Shown here piece after piece: positions 47,775 through 56,169 of a DNA stretch of 64,000 nucleotides. Source of the stretch: Vibrio diabolicus (GTDB lineage: Bacteria; Pseudomonadota; Gammaproteobacteria; Enterobacterales; Vibrionaceae); NCBI GenBank assembly GCA_001048675.1, contig CCKK01000002.1:682001-746000 (forward strand). Reading direction: 5' to 3'. The notes beneath the pieces are model-generated. The model saw only the letters and a program-made list of their open reading frames with translations, was not told the DNA's origin and searched no databases. Positions within the stretch are counted from its first letter, which is position 1, and each line of letters begins with the position of its first letter. Position numbers and translations under genes: made by a program.

Positions 47775-47980
47775 TGATTACTCCATTATCAAACGAGGCA
47801 AATGCGCCTGATGCACACTAAAAGTTTATACCATCCCCTTATGCAAAGACGTTCTGTTTCTGCGAGCAAAATATAAATTCCGCAATTGTGCGCGCCATTG
47901 CCTAGAATTTTAACATCAGGATCTCATGCCTTTAGGTAATAGACATCGTGTTGACACTAACGTGATGCCCAAGGAAATCG

Positions 47981-49332
47981 GTGACAATGATGATAGATTC
48001 CAGCCAATTACAAATTAATCGCAAAGTGCCTCATTTGCTTGCCGAGATCATTAAAGCGATAGAGTCTACCGAAGACCTCGGTTTTTTGAAAGACTATCAG
48101 GAAGCGCAAATCGCGAACATTTTGGAGTCGGTCAACATTGCTTATCGTAAACGCGTGATAGAAGCGGTGCCGCCAGAGAAGTACTGGACGGTATTAAACT
48201 TGCTGCGATACGACACCGCCAAGCACATTCATCAATCACTCAACAAAGAGCTGCAACATGAACGCTTAGCGTACATCACGGATTCGGAACTGATCATCTT
48301 TGCAGACTTTCTACCGACCGAGTTTGTGGATGAGTACCTTATCGACCAAAGTGAAGAGTCGGTCGCGCACATTCAACAAGCGCTGTCGTATGAAGATAAC
48401 AAAGTGGGGAGATATGCCGAGCCGCATTTTTTAGTCGCAAATCCTAAAAACAGCGTAGGAGGCATCAAAACCGAGTTGTTAAAACGTGGACAAAGCCCGG
48501 TGCGATTGATCATCGTGCGTGATGTCGGAGGCGTTATTGGGACGATAGAACCTCAAACCCTGTTGCTGCATGAGAACCATACCAAACTCACAGACTTGAC
48601 CGTAGTCACGCCAATTCTGGAAGATATCCAACGATTCAAAGCGTCAGTAAACAGGTCTCGATTGATGGTGGAGCGCATTGGTTTCCTATCATGGCTGGTG
48701 GCAAAATTATGGGCGTTTTGTCGATGGCGACCATCGCGATTACCTTGCGTGAACTCAGCCTACAAGCTGTAGTGGCAGAAAACGTACGAAGCGAAGAGGA
48801 TTTGTTCACACCATTAACTGTGGCGACAAGGCTAAGAGCACTTTGGTTGGTGATTAACTTGCTGACCGCTTTTGTTGCCTCTGCCATCATTGGTATTTTT
48901 GATAATGTGGTCGAGCAAGTTGTAGCGCTTGCTATCTTAATGCCCGTTGTGGCGAGTATGGGCGGCATCGCAGGTAGCCAAACCTTAGCGGTGGCCATTC
49001 GGGGTATCGCATTGAACCACTTGCACCAAAGTAACTTGAAGCTATTGGTGAATAAGGAGTTAAAAATCGCCACCATTAATGGCTTGATCATGGGATTAGT
49101 CATCGCGGGTGTCGTCTACATGGTGTTTGACTCTTGGCCATTGGCGCTTATTATCTGTTGTGCAATTTTCCTCAATAGTTTGGCGGCCGCGGCATCGGGG
49201 ACGTTGATACCATTCACGTTGAAGAAGTTTAACATTGACCCCGCCGTGGCTGGCTCGGTAGTATTAACAACCGTTACCGATGTCGTCGGTTTCTTTGCGT
49301 TCTTAGGCTTAGGTGCAATCTTCTTGATATAG
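47981..49332 (+). pseudogene. mgtE: MgtE magnesium transporter, frameshifted in the CBS region
   Basis: Frame 1 (47981-48772) carries the cytoplasmic N domain and first CBS region (to LLLHENHTKLTDLTVV). It then loses sense after about 48628; a second frame resumes (SIDGGAHWFPIMAGGKIMGV) and runs through the five-helix MgtE membrane domain (MPVVASMGGIAGSQTLAVAI, PFTLKKFNIDPAVAGSV) to 49332. Adding one C at 48628-48629 would join them as a 450-residue protein, the family length. The start may be the GTG at 47981 or ATG at 47987. As written no functional Mg2+ channel is made from one frame. Sequencing error and recent mutation are both possible. Confidence 0.83.
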
Positions 49333-49626
49333 AAAGCCAATTGACGCGTTAACCTAATGATCCAATCTCTCCATTTCCCAACCCAATATTTTGGGCAAGT
49401 TTGGTTTGCTCAAAATTCCTCCGTTTTCATAAACGCTGAACACGCCGTTTAAGCTTTCATTTCATCAATATTTTTCACTGCTCATTTCTATCCCAAAACT
49501 TTCCATTGCCGATCTAGCTTAACGCTGGTGTGCCAAATGCCATGCCAATTTCAAACGCCAAATGATGCCAATTTTCTTGGCTGTACACGCATTACTTCAC
49601 TCAAACAAAAAAATAAGGAAAAGATT
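49333..49626. other. intergenic region, nothing recognised
   Basis: 294 bp between mgtE and the AAA ATPase gene, both on the plus strand. No clear terminator or operator was found. Confidence 0.35.
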
Positions 49627-50163
49627 TTGAACAAACTCATCGTATTCACTGGTGGTCCCGGTGCAGGAAAAACCTCGGTTATCGAACAACTAAAAATACA
49701 AGGCTTTATCTGCGCGCCAGAAACAGGTCGTCACGTGATACAAACGCAGGTTGCGAATCACGGTTCAGCATTACCTTGGAATGATAAACAAGCCTTTCGA
49801 GACGAAATGACAAAAGAAGAAGTGGGCAATTACCGAGCTTTCAATGTGCACCAAGCAGAGGTGTTTTTTGATCGCAGTATTGTGGATGTATATGGCTACA
49901 GCAAGTTGGAACAACTGCCAATTTCGCATGAGCTCATCACGCATTGCCAAACGCTTCGTTATCATTCTCAAGTATTCATTTTTCCACCATGGGCATCGAT
50001 ATTCAGCAACGATGAAGAGCGAAAGCAAGATTTTTCTGAAGCGGTCGCCACATATCAACAGATGGTCGATGCATACCACAAGTTTGGTTATCAATTGATC
50101 GAAGTGCCCAAAATGTCAGTCGAAGACAGAGTGGCGTTTATTCTCGACTCAGTCATCGAATAA
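49627..50163 (+). CDS. small P-loop ATPase (AAA_28 type)
   Basis: 178 residues from a TTG at 49627 with AAGGA seven bases upstream; the open frame back to 49528 lacks a ribosome site. Strand 1 and Walker A are KLIVFTGGPGAGKTSVIEQL (P-loop at about 8-15). FFDRSIVDVYGY gives a Walker B-like Asp-Arg, and the rest is helical. Resembles the AAA_28/ATP-binding nucleoside-kinase-like proteins. The role is unknown. Stands alone. Confidence 0.8.
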   Translation: MNKLIVFTGGPGAGKTSVIEQLKIQGFICAPETGRHVIQTQVANHGSALPWNDKQAFRDEMTKEEVGNYRAFNVHQAEVFFDRSIVDVYGYSKLEQLPISHELITHCQTLRYHSQVFIFPPWASIFSNDEERKQDFSEAVATYQQMVDAYHKFGYQLIEVPKMSVEDRVAFILDSVIE

Positions 50164-50276
50164 GGCAGACAGATGAATAATGCAAACAAATGCGTAAGGC
50201 GATTGTGACCACGACGACAATATGCGTAAAGGGAGTTATTTATACTGGATAAAATTCAATAACTTAATTGAGTGTT

Positions 50277-51722
50277 ATGTCTTTTAAATATCTTACCTTA
50301 TTGCTCGCAACGACGAGCATGAACAGCTTTGCTGATGTGGAGCTACCTTCGGGGGATGATTGGTTAAACCATGTGAAGAATGGCCTAGCCCCATATTGGA
50401 TGATGGAAAGCGCGCATGGGCAACCTGCGGGGAATTTTCCGACATTTCGTTGTGATAATGGTGTCATTCTCGACCCACAAAAGCCGTGTGAAGAATTAAA
50501 CAAAGGGTGGATTAGCCCACACTTCGATCGCGAATACACACGCATGAAATCGCGCCAAACTTACGCTTATGGCGTGCTTTTTCATCTTACGGGTGACAAA
50601 CAAGCATTAGAGCTGGCAAAGAAAGGGGCTTATTACCTGATTGATCATCTACAAGATGAGAAAAACGGCGGCTTCGTGAGCTTTACGCGTAGTGGAAAAC
50701 CGGGGATGGAGTGGCAACAGCGAACTTCTCAAGACCAAGCTTACGCCTTGGTGGGCTTGGCGATGTACTACTACTTGACGCAAGATCCAAAGGTTGAACA
50801 AGCACTTATCGACCAGCAAGCGTTTATATTTAAACAATACCGACGAAGCGATGATCGCGGTTTGGCGTGGGTTTTGAAAGATGGTGATGGAGAAAGTGAG
50901 AAGCAGCAAGAGTTAGTCGCTCAACTTGACCAAATCAATGGCTACCTGTTGTTAACGGCGCCACTTTTACCAGAGCCAGCGCAAGCCAAGTGGAAGCAAG
51001 ATCTGCAATGGCTGACGCAAGTGATGCTGGATAACTACCACTCCGACAAAGAGCAGCGCTTTTATGGCGCGATACACCACAAAGCGGTAATGATGCCAGA
51101 TGCAAAACACAATGATTTTGGACACACCATCAAAGCGTATTGGATGACGTATCTCACTGGTCAGTTGTTGGAGAATTCCAATTGGACAGAGTTTAGTTTC
51201 AAAGGAATGAAACACACGCTTAAACAAGCGCAATACCAGCAAAACTTTGAGCAAGTCAAAGCGCTCTTCTCACCAGAATGGCAGAGTAAATGGACGCAAG
51301 AGAGTATTCCTGCTTGGCAATCAAGACCGCACAAGCATTACAGCTCGTCTTGGGAATGGGCTGAACTCGATCAAGCGGCGATGACGGTTTCTCTTGTCGA
51401 TGGTTCGATGAAAGAAACGCTTCAATACACGTTACCCACCTTTATGGACGTGTGGGTGGATCATCAGTACGGAGGTGTTGGTCTGAATCCTAAATCAACC
51501 AAAGCGTTCCATTGGGGAAATGGTTACCACCAGTTTGAACATGCGTTGGTCGGGTATTTGTACGCGCAACAAATGGCAAAACAGCCTGCCAAGCTTTACT
51601 ACGCGCGACCAGCCGAGAGTAAAATGCCACTTAATCCATATTACTTTAACGCGGATATAAAAGCGCTTTCATCGCAAAGTGATGGAGTCACTACCGCAAC
51701 GTTCACCAATATTCGACCATAA
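50277..51722 (+). CDS. periplasmic AGE/(alpha/alpha) barrel protein
   Basis: 481 residues. A signal peptide ends near NSFA (about 20), then an N-acylglucosamine 2-epimerase-like (alpha/alpha)6 barrel: REYTRMKSRQTYAYGVLFHL, EKNGGFVSFTRSGKP, RTSQDQAYALVGLAMYYYLT, DFGHTIKAYWM (His) and WGNGYHQFEHALVGYLYAQQ. Cytoplasmic AGE enzymes interconvert sugar epimers; an exported form is more likely to act on a periplasmic or dietary saccharide or to be a hydrolase relative. The start is the ATG at 50277. No sugar-metabolism partner is adjacent. Confidence 0.75.
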   Translation: MSFKYLTLLLATTSMNSFADVELPSGDDWLNHVKNGLAPYWMMESAHGQPAGNFPTFRCDNGVILDPQKPCEELNKGWISPHFDREYTRMKSRQTYAYGVLFHLTGDKQALELAKKGAYYLIDHLQDEKNGGFVSFTRSGKPGMEWQQRTSQDQAYALVGLAMYYYLTQDPKVEQALIDQQAFIFKQYRRSDDRGLAWVLKDGDGESEKQQELVAQLDQINGYLLLTAPLLPEPAQAKWKQDLQWLTQVMLDNYHSDKEQRFYGAIHHKAVMMPDAKHNDFGHTIKAYWMTYLTGQLLENSNWTEFSFKGMKHTLKQAQYQQNFEQVKALFSPEWQSKWTQESIPAWQSRPHKHYSSSWEWAELDQAAMTVSLVDGSMKETLQYTLPTFMDVWVDHQYGGVGLNPKSTKAFHWGNGYHQFEHALVGYLYAQQMAKQPAKLYYARPAESKMPLNPYYFNADIKALSSQSDGVTTATFTNIRP

Positions 51723-51822
51723 CTTGGTCGATGGTGGTGTGGTGGTTAAAGTCTGCGTGCAAACTAACAAAACCCAATGGTAAACTGTGGGTCTGTTTTA
51801 CATAGTATTTAAAGGTAATTTG

Positions 51823-52074
51823 ATGAACCCGATTCTTGCGATGTTGAAAGAAAACAATATTAGCGACGAGCAAATCAACGAGCTATTTCAGGCGTTAACT
51901 CAAAACCCTCTGGCTGCAATGGCAACTATCAGCCAACTAGGTCTGCCACAAGATCAGCTTCAAGCGTTAATGGCGCAGGTAATGCAAAACCCTGTATTGA
52001 TGAAAGAAGCTGTGGAAGAGTTAGGCCTAGACTTCTCCAAAGTAGTAGAAGCCAAAGCTAAGCTACAGCAGTAA
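51823..52074 (+). CDS. small helical DUF2999-type protein
   Basis: 83 residues from the ATG at 51823 (AAAGG upstream). It is all-helical (MNPILAMLKENNISDEQINE, QNPLAAMATISQLGLPQDQL, and a C-terminal ELGLDFSKVVEAKAKLQQ). I believe it is the DUF2999 family seen in Vibrio; function unknown. Its last 38 bases, stop codon included, plus one following base are repeated exactly 1.68 kb downstream: the gene is the insertion target of the 52-53.7 kb element, which leaves the coding sequence unbroken. Confidence 0.75.
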   Translation: MNPILAMLKENNISDEQINELFQALTQNPLAAMATISQLGLPQDQLQALMAQVMQNPVLMKEAVEELGLDFSKVVEAKAKLQQ

Positions 52075-52075
52075 T
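52037..52075. repeat. direct repeat, left copy (candidate attL)
   Basis: 39 bp identical to 53713-53751; coincides with the last codons and stop of the DUF2999-type gene. Confidence 0.9.
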
Positions 52076-52080
52076 ATCAA

Positions 52081-52113
52081 TAAAGGCTAACCAATTGGTT
52101 AGCCTTTATTTTT
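52081..52113 (+). terminator. terminator just inside the insertion
   Basis: A perfect 28-bp palindrome (TAAAGGCTAACCAA / TTGGTTAGCCTTTA, 52081-52108) followed by TTTTT, starting 6 bp after the stop codon. Confidence 0.9.
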
Positions 52114-52312
52114 AATGTTCTTAAATGTAATGGTACAACACATGTAGATTATAGTTAACGAATGTTTATTTGTAATGTTCACCAAGTGTTTTTAATAAGC
52201 ATTTAACGATAAATTAACTTTTATTGTTTAGGGAATATCTCACAACTAGGACAACTTAGAGCTTTGAAAGCTATGCATTCTTGTTCATAATGGTGGTTTT
52301 GAGAGGATCATT

Positions 52313-53083
52313 ATGTACATTTCTATACTAACACATGAGAGAGATACGCCGTTATCAATAAACTACATTAATTACATGTATCCAGCGGACAAACTATTTA
52401 ACTCTTGTGTCGAACTAAGAAGCAAAATAGACAATGAGAAAATTCCCGTTAGTACCATAAAAGATACTTCTCTTGCGGGACCATTACGTAAGCTTCCAAA
52501 TGATATTACTGGTGAGAAAAGGTTACAAAAGCTTAAGGAACAGATAGATCGCAACATGGCCGTCAAGTCTAATATGTTAACAGATCGAATGCACTGGAAA
52601 AACAAAGCTGTTATTCCTTCACGTAATTTTTCGTCTCTAGCTCCAATACAGCCGTCAACTCTAGCTTCTACTGCAATGAAAGCAAATAGTGGAAGGGCTA
52701 TGGCCTTAGGGATGGTTTTACAGAAAGGCAGAGCTATGCTTCTCTTTGATATTATCCGACAAAACGTTAGAGCGCTAGCTAATAGAGTACACAATGCAAA
52801 TCTAGAATCATCTGGCTGCATTTTGATTGTGAATGTGAAGTATTTGAAAGTCGAGAGGGAATATGGGAAAGCGCCTCAACTATCTCGAGTTTCATTAGCA
52901 AGTATAATTTCTCAAGAAGACAAATATAACTTTGATTCGAGTGCCTATGTTCGTGGTCAAATTGCCAATATATGTGAAGCTAGTGCTAAAGCTCCGATCA
53001 ATACAAAGTTTCAAATTGTAAGCGGTCAGTATGGCGAGTCATACTCGACAGCGGTCTTGTTTATCAAATGTACATGGGAATAA
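52313..53083 (+). CDS. unrecognised 256-residue protein of the insertion
   Basis: 256 residues, hydrophilic, with no signal peptide and no clear membrane helix. Basic and methionine-rich in the middle (KSNMLTDRMHWKNKAVIPS, SGRAMALGMVLQKGRAMLLF). The C-terminal third reads as mixed alpha/beta (SGCILIVNVKYLKVEREYGK, and a final TKFQIVSGQYGES). I cannot assign a family. GAGAGG lies before the ATG. The following lipoprotein starts 1 bp after its stop, so the two are translated together. An effector or toxin role is only inference from that coupling. Confidence 0.7.
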   Translation: MYISILTHERDTPLSINYINYMYPADKLFNSCVELRSKIDNEKIPVSTIKDTSLAGPLRKLPNDITGEKRLQKLKEQIDRNMAVKSNMLTDRMHWKNKAVIPSRNFSSLAPIQPSTLASTAMKANSGRAMALGMVLQKGRAMLLFDIIRQNVRALANRVHNANLESSGCILIVNVKYLKVEREYGKAPQLSRVSLASIISQEDKYNFDSSAYVRGQIANICEASAKAPINTKFQIVSGQYGESYSTAVLFIKCTWE

Positions 53084-53084
53084 C

Positions 53085-53624
53085 ATGAGAATTGTTAACG
53101 TTTTATTAGTAGCCCTCTTTGTTACGGCATGTAACGATACTACGTCAAAGTTTGAGGCAACTAAAACGACAGAAAGCCTCCTAGTTAAGAATCGAGAAGC
53201 TACAGAGAAGTTGTATAACGAAGCAAATAAATTTTATGAACAAGGTGATGTGCAAGGAGCAAAGTCTTTATTGATCAAAGCTATCGAAGTAAATGATGTA
53301 CATAGTAAAGAGCTTTTAGGGATCATCCTTCTAAAAGAGCCAAAAGTCATGGATGTTAAGAGGGGCTTTTCTTTAATCTCAGAGGCTGCTGATGATGGGT
53401 TGGCGAGTGCACAATTTTATTTAGGATCATGTTTGTATGATGATGGCTGTAGTTTACCTGAAAACAAGGTGCTTTCGGCCTATTACCTGACTCAAGCGTT
53501 AAATAACGGCGAAGGCGGCGCACAAATGTTACTTGGATTTCTAGATGAAGAAATAGGTGATACTGCGATTGATCAAAAAACATATGCGGTAGAGCTGAAT
53601 CGCTACATAGAACAACTCAATTAA
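53085..53624 (+). CDS. Sel1-repeat lipoprotein of the insertion
   Basis: 179 residues. The start MRIVNVLLVALFVTACNDTT has a lipobox (FVTAC, Cys16), so it is a lipoprotein. It contains TPR/Sel1-like helical repeats: LYNEANKFYEQGDVQGAKSL, and AADDGLASAQFYLGSCLYDD with YYLTQALNNGEGGAQMLLGF (two Sel1 units). Sel1 lipoproteins mediate protein-protein contacts in the periplasm, and several are immunity proteins to secreted effectors. Its ATG follows the upstream stop by 1 bp (TAAcATG). Very AT-rich. Confidence 0.78.
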   Translation: MRIVNVLLVALFVTACNDTTSKFEATKTTESLLVKNREATEKLYNEANKFYEQGDVQGAKSLLIKAIEVNDVHSKELLGIILLKEPKVMDVKRGFSLISEAADDGLASAQFYLGSCLYDDGCSLPENKVLSAYYLTQALNNGEGGAQMLLGFLDEEIGDTAIDQKTYAVELNRYIEQLN

Positions 53625-53712
53625 CATTTCAGGCTTCATTGAAGTATAACGGTACTTTTAATTTTTTATAGGGTTTTAATCGAGTCTCAAACGCAGAGAG
53701 TGCTAGACGTCG

Positions 53713-53751
53713 CCAAAGTAGTAGAAGCCAAAGCTAAGCTACAGCAGTAAT
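53713..53751. repeat. direct repeat, right copy (candidate attR)
   Basis: 39 bp identical to 52037-52075, here not part of any gene with a start codon. The true host downstream sequence, beginning with a strong terminator, resumes after it. Confidence 0.9.
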
Positions 53752-53773
53752 CGAGTTTTCGAATAAAAAAAAA

Positions 53774-53808
53774 AGCCGCCAGAGCCAAATGGTTCTGGCG
53801 GCTTTTTT
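53774..53808 (+). terminator. strong terminator after the right repeat (probably the original one of the DUF2999-type gene)
   Basis: 13-bp stem AGCCGCCAGAGCC-AAAT-GGTTCTGGCGGCT with one G-T pair, flanked by ten A on the left and six T on the right. Confidence 0.92.
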
Positions 53809-54065
53809 ACATCAGATGAAAGGTACGCGACTCCAACGGGAAAACGAATAGGTTGAGCTTAACTTGGTGCTTGCATAAAAAATTAAGTGCGATTCTAGTC
53901 ACGTCGCATGAACTCACGGGTGCTATTGGAAATAAATGAATTGTTTCTAATACATAGAACGTATTAACATGGTTGCACTAGGCCCATATGAGTAAATTCA
54001 TTGAATATACAATTTGAGAGAGGGTTTAGTTTTAAAAAATAACAGTTAGTTGGAATCTAGGTTAA
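53809..54065. other. AT-rich intergenic region
   Basis: 257 bp without open frames of note; presumably the promoter of the YceK-like gene. Confidence 0.3.
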
Positions 54066-54395
54066 ATGAAAATAAATATATTTAAAAAGCTACAAGTTGT
54101 ATTTCTTGTAGTGTCAGCATCTTTAATGGTGGGGTGTTCGTCTATAGATGCGCATGCTGGTGGCGGATACGGAAAGCCGTTTTCAGGCACAGCGTTATCA
54201 GTCGCACGACAACCTTGCTATTTAAGAGCTGATATTACTTCCATCGCGTTATACCCACTATCATTGATTGACATTCCTTTGTCGTTAGCAACGGACGTTG
54301 TGTTTCTTCCTGTTGATTTAATCATGGTAGCTACACCAACAACGAGTTATGGCGGTGTTGTTTCTCTAGGTTGTCCAAGCGGAAGCATGATCTAA
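54066..54395 (+). CDS. YceK/YidQ family lipoprotein
   Basis: 109 residues. Signal and lipobox LMVGC (Cys24), then the YceK/YidQ pattern: GKPFSGTALSVARQPCYL and LYPLSLIDIPLSLATDVVFLPVDLI. Function in the family is unknown. AGG stands 6 bp before the ATG. The next gene begins 38 bp downstream in the same direction. Confidence 0.82.
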   Translation: MKINIFKKLQVVFLVVSASLMVGCSSIDAHAGGGYGKPFSGTALSVARQPCYLRADITSIALYPLSLIDIPLSLATDVVFLPVDLIMVATPTTSYGGVVSLGCPSGSMI

Positions 54396-54433
54396 AACGC
54401 TTATTTTATTCAAATAAATGGAAGGAAATGAAA

Positions 54434-54886
54434 GTGGAATCGAAAAATAATTACTCAACAGAAAACAACGCTCCCTCGGTGCTCTTTGTTACGTCGCTTT
54501 TGTGTTTGGCATCGGTTTGTTTGGCCATACTGCTATTTATTATTGAGTACATTTCTGGCATGGAAATGAACGGTGTCGGCTTTCTTGGGACGTTAATACC
54601 AGCGATGAGTATAGGATATTATTTTGGCTATAAAACAGGGAATATAATGCCTTCGACAACGAGATGGTATTCAGTGCTGCTTTGGAATTTATCGAGCTTA
54701 GTGGTGTTTTCTCTCATCTTAATGTTTTTGGGCATTTCTATATTTGAATTGATAGCGGAACTAGGCTGGTTCAGTATTATTATCGTTGTATTAACGTTAA
54801 TAACCGTTTGTCTTGGGTACTTTATTTTCAAGAGTGGTGAAAAAATGGCGATTAAGGTTTTGCTAAAAGCGCAAAAGAGTGCGTAA
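54434..54886 (+). CDS. four-helix inner-membrane protein (ABZJ_00895-like), unknown
   Basis: About 150 residues with four membrane helices (near LFVTSLLCLASVCLAILLFI, TLIPAMSIGYYFG, NLSSLVVFSLILMFLGISI and WFSIIIVVLTLITVCLGYFI). The size and spacing recall the ABZJ_00895 family. The GTG at 54434 is chosen because AAGGA lies 7 nt before it; an ATG at 54428 is only 1 nt after that site. Ends with the basic tail KVLLKAQKSA. Probably co-transcribed with the YceK-like gene. Confidence 0.68.
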   Translation: MESKNNYSTENNAPSVLFVTSLLCLASVCLAILLFIIEYISGMEMNGVGFLGTLIPAMSIGYYFGYKTGNIMPSTTRWYSVLLWNLSSLVVFSLILMFLGISIFELIAELGWFSIIIVVLTLITVCLGYFIFKSGEKMAIKVLLKAQKSA

Positions 54887-54927
54887 CTCACATATAACGA
54901 ACGCTTAAAGATAGATACGTAAAAAAG

Positions 54928-54952
54928 ACGCCAGCCATATCGTGCTGGCGTT
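54928..54952 (+). terminator. terminator after the membrane protein gene
   Basis: Stem ACGCCAGC-CATATCGT-GCTGGCGT, then TATTGTTTTC. Confidence 0.85.
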
Positions 54953-55106
54953 ATTGTTTTCTCTTCCTAGGTGCCTCTTTGGTCTCTAGCAAAATCGAAT
55001 GTTTTAGACGAAACGGTATTTCTACGAAAACTCAACATGTTTATGTCTGCCCAAACGAGTGTATAATTCGCCGGAAATTACGATTTACAGATAACGAAAG
55101 GTAAGT

Positions 55107-55613
55107 ATGGCAGTCCTCGAAATTCTCTCCATTCCAGACCCAAGGCTTAAAGTAAAAGCAGAAAAAGTCACTGACGTATCGACAATACAAACGTTGATCG
55201 ACGATATGCTAGAAACACTTTACGCAACGGGCAATGGCATCGGTTTAGCTTCAACCCAAGTGGGCAGAAAAGAGGCGGTTGTTGTCATCGATATCTCTGA
55301 CGAACGCAATGATCCTTTAATCTTGGTCAACCCAGAAGTGGTGAGCGGAGAAAACAAAGCACTTGGTCAAGAAGGGTGCCTATCTGTTCCCGAATACTAC
55401 GCCGATGTTGAGCGTTACACATCAGTTGTTGTGTCTGCATTGGACCGTGATGGTAACCCGATGACAATCGAGAGCGATGAGTTTTTAGCGATTGTGATGC
55501 AGCACGAAATCGACCACTTATCTGGTAACTTGTTCATTGATTATCTTTCACCGCTAAAGCAAAAAATGGCGATGAAAAAAGTGAAGAAGTACGTAAAAGC
55601 GCAAGCTAAGTAA
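55107..55613 (+). CDS. def: peptide deformylase (second copy type)
   Basis: 168 residues with the three deformylase motifs: GNGIGLASTQVG (44-53; Ser replaces the usual Ala), QEGCLSVP (88-95, metal ligand Cys91) and QHEIDHLSG (132-140, metal ligands His133 and His137). It removes the formyl group from nascent N-termini. The essential def gene normally sits with fmt; this one stands alone, so it is probably an extra copy, and its active site is intact. AAAGG precedes the ATG. Confidence 0.92.
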   Translation: MAVLEILSIPDPRLKVKAEKVTDVSTIQTLIDDMLETLYATGNGIGLASTQVGRKEAVVVIDISDERNDPLILVNPEVVSGENKALGQEGCLSVPEYYADVERYTSVVVSALDRDGNPMTIESDEFLAIVMQHEIDHLSGNLFIDYLSPLKQKMAMKKVKKYVKAQAK

Positions 55614-55677
55614 TATGAAAAGAAGTAACTCACAACCGCGAGTTGCTTCCTTTTAAATCAAGAATAAGCAGAGTGTT

Positions 55678-56085
55678 TTATCTCGCTTTGTGGGGGACAT
55701 AACGCTTTACGACCTTCATAAGCCGCTGAAATGAAGAACAGTCCATATGTGACTCATGAGGGCAGGTGGCAACATGGTTTAGGCTGTCTCGCACCGCTTT
55801 CAAACGTGTTATTTGCTCATCAATCTCAAGCGCCCTTTTCGCCAGTAAGTCACGATCAATGTATGGTTTTGAACCTTCTGAGTGATTCAACATTTCTGCC
55901 ATTTCGTTAAGTGATATTCCAGCGATACGCCCCAAACTAATGATGTTGAGTTTATTGAGTACCTCTGGTGAATATTGACGTCTCAATCCATTCCTTCCTA
56001 TCGAGCGAATTAACCCCAACTGTTCGTAGTATCTGAGCGTTGAGGTCGGTAATCCTGATTTTTTAACCACTTCTGCAATATCCAT
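55678..56085 (-). CDS. MerR family transcription regulator
   Basis: 135 residues from the ATG at 56085, with GAGGA close upstream; ATGs at 56097 and 56127 are in frame but poorly placed. The winged HTH is clear: DIAEVVKKSGLPTSTLRYYE, QLGLIRSIGRNGLRRQYS, LNIISLGRIAGISLNEMAEM. A coiled-coil dimer helix follows, then a C-terminal CPHESHMDCSSF segment with a C-x7-C pair and His that could bind metal or sense redox. It is divergent from the DUF2938 gene, with a 19-bp-spacer promoter between them, so it very likely controls that gene. Confidence 0.88.
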   Translation of the reverse strand: MDIAEVVKKSGLPTSTLRYYEQLGLIRSIGRNGLRRQYSPEVLNKLNIISLGRIAGISLNEMAEMLNHSEGSKPYIDRDLLAKRALEIDEQITRLKAVRDSLNHVATCPHESHMDCSSFQRLMKVVKRYVPHKAR

Positions 56086-56096
56086 ATTATTCCTCA

Positions 56097-56127
56097 TTGA
56101 CTTCAAGTTGGCTTTAAGTTGTAGCAT
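56097..56127 (+). promoter_or_regulatory. MerR-type promoter of the DUF2938 gene
   Basis: TTGACT (56097-56102) and TAGCAT (56122-56127) are separated by 19 bp, the overlong spacer that MerR activators correct by DNA twisting. The spacer contains an imperfect dyad ACTTCAAGTT-GGCTTTAAGT (56100-56119; 7 of 10 positions match between arms), the expected operator. Confidence 0.78.
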
Positions 56128-56169
56128 GCAGCTAAGACCTTAACAAATCAAAAACTTGAGGAGCAAAAA

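Larger units (their letters stand above)
52037..53751. mobile_element. 1.7-kb AT-rich insertion flanked by 39-bp direct repeats
   Basis: Perfect 39-bp direct repeats (52037-52075 and 53713-53751) begin CCAAAGTAGTAG and end CAGCAGTAAT. The left copy is the genuine 3' end of the DUF2999-type gene; the right copy is a stranded duplicate with partial similarity extending ~9 bp further left (CTAGAC, TC). The interior holds two same-strand genes with lower GC (sample lines 34-37% against ~50% nearby) and a 28-bp palindromic terminator just inside the left repeat. This is the pattern of site-specific integration into a gene end, but no integrase or transposase gene is inside, so movement would need help in trans. 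Confidence 0.75.

Noticed and set aside
48636..49103. 155-codon minus-strand frame across mgtE
   Set aside because: Antisense to a clear MgtE membrane domain; low-complexity Ser/Thr/Ala text typical of a shadow frame.
52313..53624. Integron gene cassette
   Set aside because: No attC-like structure or integrase; the flanks are long direct repeats of a host gene end.
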